DNA of 58,210 nucleotides from Promethearchaeota archaeon. GTDB taxonomy: Archaea; Asgardarchaeota; Lokiarchaeia; Sigynarchaeales; SOKP01. Positions 55,301 to 58,210 of this stretch are shown here, one piece after another. A model generated the notes under the pieces. The model did no database searches. It saw only the letters and a list, made by a program, of their open reading frames with translations, and was not told the DNA's origin. The first letter of the stretch is position 1; every line of letters starts with the position of its first letter. Location: the NCBI GenBank assembly GCA_019058515.1, contig JAHPYY010000212.1:1-58210 (forward strand). Direction: 5' to 3'. A program made the position numbers and the translations under genes.

Positions 55301-57109
55301 ATGACTGATGTATCAATAATAAAATCAAATAATGAAGCATTAGACCAGTTTCATCAACTTTCCAACAAAATTAAAGAGGAATGGAAAAAGGGATTTGAAT
55401 TATTAAAAGAAACTTTACAACAATTTAAAACTATTACCAACCTAAGCACCGAAAAGCATACATATATAAGAGATCCTTTATGGGGTGAAATTTCTTTAAA
55501 CAGATTGGATACAGTATTTCTTGATTCGTATTTTATCCAAAGACTAAGACATATTAATCAAATGGGTGGAACGAGATATGTTTATCCTTCAGCAAATCAT
55601 AAAAGGTTTGATCATTCTCTGGGAACATTTGGAGCAATCTCTTTAATATTAGATGAAAAATTGTTTAAACGTAGAAGTGAATTTTTTGTAGAAAAATTAA
55701 GAAATTCCTATCTTGGCTTAAAAGAATATTTTAAAAAGGAAAATCTAGATTTTAGCAAAATCTTACCATTTGATTTGAAGGATTTGGATAATATAGATGT
55801 TCAATTAAATTTAAGAAAGTGGATAAATATTAATCTAAAAATTAGTATGCTCCTGCATGATATAGGACATTATCCATTTTCTCATGCTTTTGAAGTACTT
55901 CTTAATAGGAAAAATAATTTAGTGAAACAATATAGGAAAAATTGGAAAGAGTTTCCTAAACATCCCCATGAAAAAAGAGGAAAAGAAATTATTCTAGGGC
56001 AAGATGAGTTAATCAATGAAATATTTGAAGACTATTCTACAACATTTAAAGAATTTTTTGATCGAGTGGGATTGGATAGTATTTTAATTTCAAAAAGTAT
56101 TACTGGTGAAAGTGGTTATTGTCTTTCTGAATTAGTAAATGGTCCATTAGATGCCGATAAAATGGATTATTTAGCGAGAGATTATTATTTTACAATGGCT
56201 CCTAATCTAAATATCTTTGATCGAATTTATAGGCTTGCTAGTATTGAAAAAGTTGGAGAAGATTATAAATTAGTTTTTAAAGAGAAAGCAATTAGCGCAA
56301 TATTAAAAATAATTTTAACAAGGACATTTGAATTTAATGATGTTGTAAACCACCCAATTCAATTATGCTTTCAAGGAATGTTTATAGCTTGTTTAGAAAA
56401 AATTCTTCAAAGATATGAGGAGGATATTCAAATTGAGATTTTAAAATGCTGGGAACTAATGAATGATGACGAGTTATTAAAAAGCATTTCAATACTCTCA
56501 CAAAATGAACCCCTCATTGAAAACTTATTATATGGGATCAAGAATCGAGTGTTTTATAAAGAAATTATTACATTACAAAAGACAGATTACTATGAATTCA
56601 TATCTTCTATGAAGGAAAGTGATTTAGATTCTATTTTTATTGATGAAAACCTAATGAAGGAAATTTACACAACTGATAGGTTAAATAAAATGACGCCAAC
56701 ATCTCAGGAAATTGTTAAAAAATTAATCTTAAGCATGAATAACCAATACGGCATATTAGTATTTTTTAATATTGAGAATGAAAGATTCTTAAATTATTTA
56801 GAAAAAATTTTGATATTAAAATCTGATTCGGGATTTTCCGTTTCTTTAAGTGAATATATAACAACTATATTCGAAAAAAGAGCTTCTACATCTACTGATT
56901 TCATAGAAATAAATTATAAACAAGTTGCTGATACTTTAAATATTCTTGAAAAAATAGATAATTGCGTAATGGTGTATTCAGATAGACATATCAAAAATGA
57001 AGTGAATAATTTCTTTAATATATTGAAGAAGAACCCAAACATATTGAAGCACTTTCTAGCACAGACATTAAGAAGTGAAAATGAGACCGAGAAGTGCTGG
57101 CAAATATAA
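55301..57109 (+). CDS. HD-superfamily hydrolase, SAMHD1/dGTPase-like
   Basis: The 602-residue protein carries the SAMHD1-type HD signature. It begins IRDPLWGEISLNRLD and RLRHINQMGGTRYVYP, then FDHSLGT with His105, LLHDIGHYPFSH with His186/Asp187, and GPLDADKMDYLARD with Asp284-289. These are the metal ligands of dNTP triphosphohydrolases. The C-terminal 250 residues are helical and unassigned. SAMHD1-like enzymes deplete dNTPs and can restrict viruses. Low-CG codon use and its place in the island suggest an accessory gene; an antiviral role is inference. Confidence 0.82.
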   Translation: MTDVSIIKSNNEALDQFHQLSNKIKEEWKKGFELLKETLQQFKTITNLSTEKHTYIRDPLWGEISLNRLDTVFLDSYFIQRLRHINQMGGTRYVYPSANHKRFDHSLGTFGAISLILDEKLFKRRSEFFVEKLRNSYLGLKEYFKKENLDFSKILPFDLKDLDNIDVQLNLRKWININLKISMLLHDIGHYPFSHAFEVLLNRKNNLVKQYRKNWKEFPKHPHEKRGKEIILGQDELINEIFEDYSTTFKEFFDRVGLDSILISKSITGESGYCLSELVNGPLDADKMDYLARDYYFTMAPNLNIFDRIYRLASIEKVGEDYKLVFKEKAISAILKIILTRTFEFNDVVNHPIQLCFQGMFIACLEKILQRYEEDIQIEILKCWELMNDDELLKSISILSQNEPLIENLLYGIKNRVFYKEIITLQKTDYYEFISSMKESDLDSIFIDENLMKEIYTTDRLNKMTPTSQEIVKKLILSMNNQYGILVFFNIENERFLNYLEKILILKSDSGFSVSLSEYITTIFEKRASTSTDFIEINYKQVADTLNILEKIDNCVMVYSDRHIKNEVNNFFNILKKNPNILKHFLAQTLRSENETEKCWQI

Positions 57110-57125
57110 GTAAAAAAATCCTGAG

Positions 57126-57266
57126 TTATGATAGATTGTAAAATATAGCTTCTAATTGGTGACCTAAAGCTAAGAGAGCGGCTAACTTTAAATTTCCGAT
57201 ACTTTTATTTTCATTCAAATAATTCTTCATAATTGCTAAGATTTTCGATAGAAGCTTTCGATCCAT
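57126..57266 (-). pseudogene. Truncated V4R gene copy (5' end only)
   Basis: A 46-residue frame from ATG 57264-57266 to TAA 57126-57128. Its first 41 residues match the start of the V4R pseudogene at 50142-50651 (37 identical), then it diverges to FYNLS and stops. The V4R domain is missing. The stop lies 16 bases from the end of the HD hydrolase gene, so the truncation point coincides with the island edge. Confidence 0.7.
57144..57266 (-). repeat. Direct repeat, right copy (V4R 5' end)
   Basis: Partner of 50529-50651 in the same orientation. Together the pair brackets about 6.5 kb that contains the four accessory genes. The 80 per cent identity is too low for a recent attachment-site duplication but could mark a recombination-prone locus. 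Confidence 0.7.
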
Positions 57267-57350
57267 TTTTTAATACACTTTTTTTACGATATTTAGATTT
57301 TTTTTTAATTTTTAATCGCTTTTTTTTTAATTAAAAGCTATAACTTTTCG

Positions 57351-57638
57351 TTAAATTTTAACGGACGAACAAAACGCGTATAAAATTGCGTCGATTATGT
57401 CCTCCTCTTGAATATTCAGAGATAAACGCCTATCTGCGATAATAAGTGTAGGTAAAGAGGTAACTTTATATTCACTGGTAAGTTTAGCATTCTTTTGAAC
57501 ATCGATTTTCTCAATTTGCAATTTTTTTCCAAACATGGAGATATTCACCCTTTTCAAGATCTCTTCCACTGGAGCACAGGGAGCGCAGTGATTGGATGAG
57601 AAAAACAATATTTTTGGATAATCCTGATTATCATACAT
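57351..57638 (-). CDS. Thioredoxin-like protein with CAPC active site
   Basis: A 95-residue thioredoxin fold from ATG 57638 (a TTG two codons earlier is possible). The redox motif SNHCAPC follows strand PKILFFSS. The second half carries KIDVQKNAKLTSEYKVTSLP with the family cis-proline and strand TLIIADRR. Small proteins of this type reduce disulfides in archaea. It is 29 bases downstream of the GTPase at the window edge on the same strand, with no known partner. Confidence 0.85.
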   Translation of the reverse strand: MYDNQDYPKILFFSSNHCAPCAPVEEILKRVNISMFGKKLQIEKIDVQKNAKLTSEYKVTSLPTLIIADRRLSLNIQEEDIIDAILYAFCSSVKI

Positions 57639-57672
57639 AGGCAAATGTTTATCTGGTTATATAAGGGTTAAG

Positions 57673-58210
57673 TTATCCATCTTTATTCTTCGCATACAAA
57701 TCTTTTATAATTGCTTGAAAGGCTTCGTAAACTCCTGCACCGGTCTTAGCGCTAGTTTTGTAGTATCCTAAAAACTTTCTATTGGTTACGATTTCGTTCA
57801 CTTTGTCGTCGTTTAAATCATTTTCATCGACCAAATCCGTTTTATTTCCAAAAAGTACAATTGGTAGTTCTCCTAAATACTTTTTTATGTCATCGTGCCA
57901 TTCGAAAATGTGTTCAAGACTTTCAGGATCCGTGTGAGAGAATACAATTATCGCGGCTTTCGAGCCCTTATAGAAGGTTGGGCGCATAAAATCGAACTCT
58001 CGTTGGCCTGCGATATCCCAAAAGAATAGTTTTATATTGTTACCATCGATATCTTCGTCATATTTCGAGAATTGAGCTCCAAGTGTCTTTATGTAATCTT
58101 TTTGAAAACTTCCTTGCGTATATTTCTTGATAAGTGAAGTTTTGCCAACTGCCCCGTCCCCTATCACCGTTATCTTGAAAACATAGCCCTTTTTCGACTC
58201 TTCTTCAATC
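57673..58210 (-). CDS. Rab-like small GTPase, start beyond window edge
   Basis: The frame is open from the right edge. 179 residues are visible, including an upstream part (EEESKKGYVFKITVIGD) that continues the first beta strand, so the GTG inside G1 is not the start. Motifs are complete: GDGAVGKTS, KTLGAQ (switch I Thr), WDIAGQ, NKTD and TSAKTG. No prenylation cysteine at the C-terminus (ending KNKDG). It is the fifth GTPase in the window and stands next to a thioredoxin gene. Confidence 0.93.
   Translation of the reverse strand, partial: IEEESKKGYVFKITVIGDGAVGKTSLIKKYTQGSFQKDYIKTLGAQFSKYDEDIDGNNIKLFFWDIAGQREFDFMRPTFYKGSKAAIIVFSHTDPESLEHIFEWHDDIKKYLGELPIVLFGNKTDLVDENDLNDDKVNEIVTNRKFLGYYKTSAKTGAGVYEAFQAIIKDLYAKNKDG

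Noticed and set aside
50529..57266. The V4R repeats as recent attachment-site duplications of a mobile element
   Set aside because: About 20 per cent of bases differ, mostly at synonymous positions, so they are old paralogous sequences rather than fresh target duplications.

Overview
The window looks like a chromosome segment of an Asgard archaeon, most likely of the Lokiarchaeia/Promethearchaeota group. Archaeal information-processing genes are present: TATA-binding protein, transcription factor S, aIF2-gamma, a DHH/RecJ-like nuclease and a Cdc48 ATPase. Alongside them are features typical of Asgard genomes: five Rab/Ras-type small GTPases (two cut by the window edges), a longin-like protein, V4R-type proteins, a ribosomal protein eL22 homologue, a gingipain-like (C25) surface peptidase, a leucine-rich-repeat protein and the selenocysteine-pathway kinase PSTK. 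The DNA is AT-rich, genes are short-spaced on both strands, and many have no Shine-Dalgarno motif and a very short leader. I recognised no tRNA, rRNA or CRISPR array.

Layout. 1-7 kb: GTPase edge fragment, cupin, small membrane protein, 4-hydroxybutyryl-CoA dehydratase, gingipain-like peptidase, small zinc protein and a membrane-anchored exported protein. 7-9.2 kb: a decayed accessory patch with a winged-helix pseudogene and a homing-endonuclease pseudogene. 9.3-19 kb: aIF2-gamma with an N-terminal helix-hairpin-helix fusion and a 29-nt interruption inside its P-loop, a large exported protein, RecJ-like nuclease, DUF167 protein, TFS, CitG-like protein, eL22, a zinc ribbon and UvrC. 19-28 kb: MFS transporter; a four-gene minus-strand cluster (alpha/beta hydrolase, radical SAM, ROK kinase, phosphohexomutase); a PadR-regulator/ABC-exporter operon. 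28-35 kb: lineage-specific proteins, a candidate structured RNA, a histidine kinase gene broken by two in-frame TAA codons, and a tetraether-synthase-like radical SAM enzyme. 35-38 kb: two Rab-like GTPases around a V4R/Bet3-like protein, then an aminotransferase. 38-50 kb: M20 and M24 peptidases, Cdc48, PSTK with a GIY-YIG protein, a longin/winged-helix protein, DegT aminotransferase, acylphosphatase, LRR protein, TBP and a GTPase.

50.1-57.3 kb is the clearest accessory island. Two related copies of the 5' end of a V4R gene lie in direct orientation at its ends. Between them are an orphan 491-residue protein, a protein with three zinc-binding modules and a nuclease-like C-terminus, a small orphan protein and a SAMHD1-like HD hydrolase. 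The window ends with a thioredoxin and a partial Rab-like GTPase.

Two features deserve most attention. The first is the 29-nt insertion exactly between GHVDHG and KTT of aIF2-gamma. It can fold into a relaxed bulge-helix-bulge form, and its removal would restore an essential gene. The second is the island at 50.1-57.3 kb. Several genes carry in-frame stops or frameshifts, so either the genome is shedding genes, the sequence has errors, or some recoding or RNA processing occurs. The sequence alone does not decide between these.
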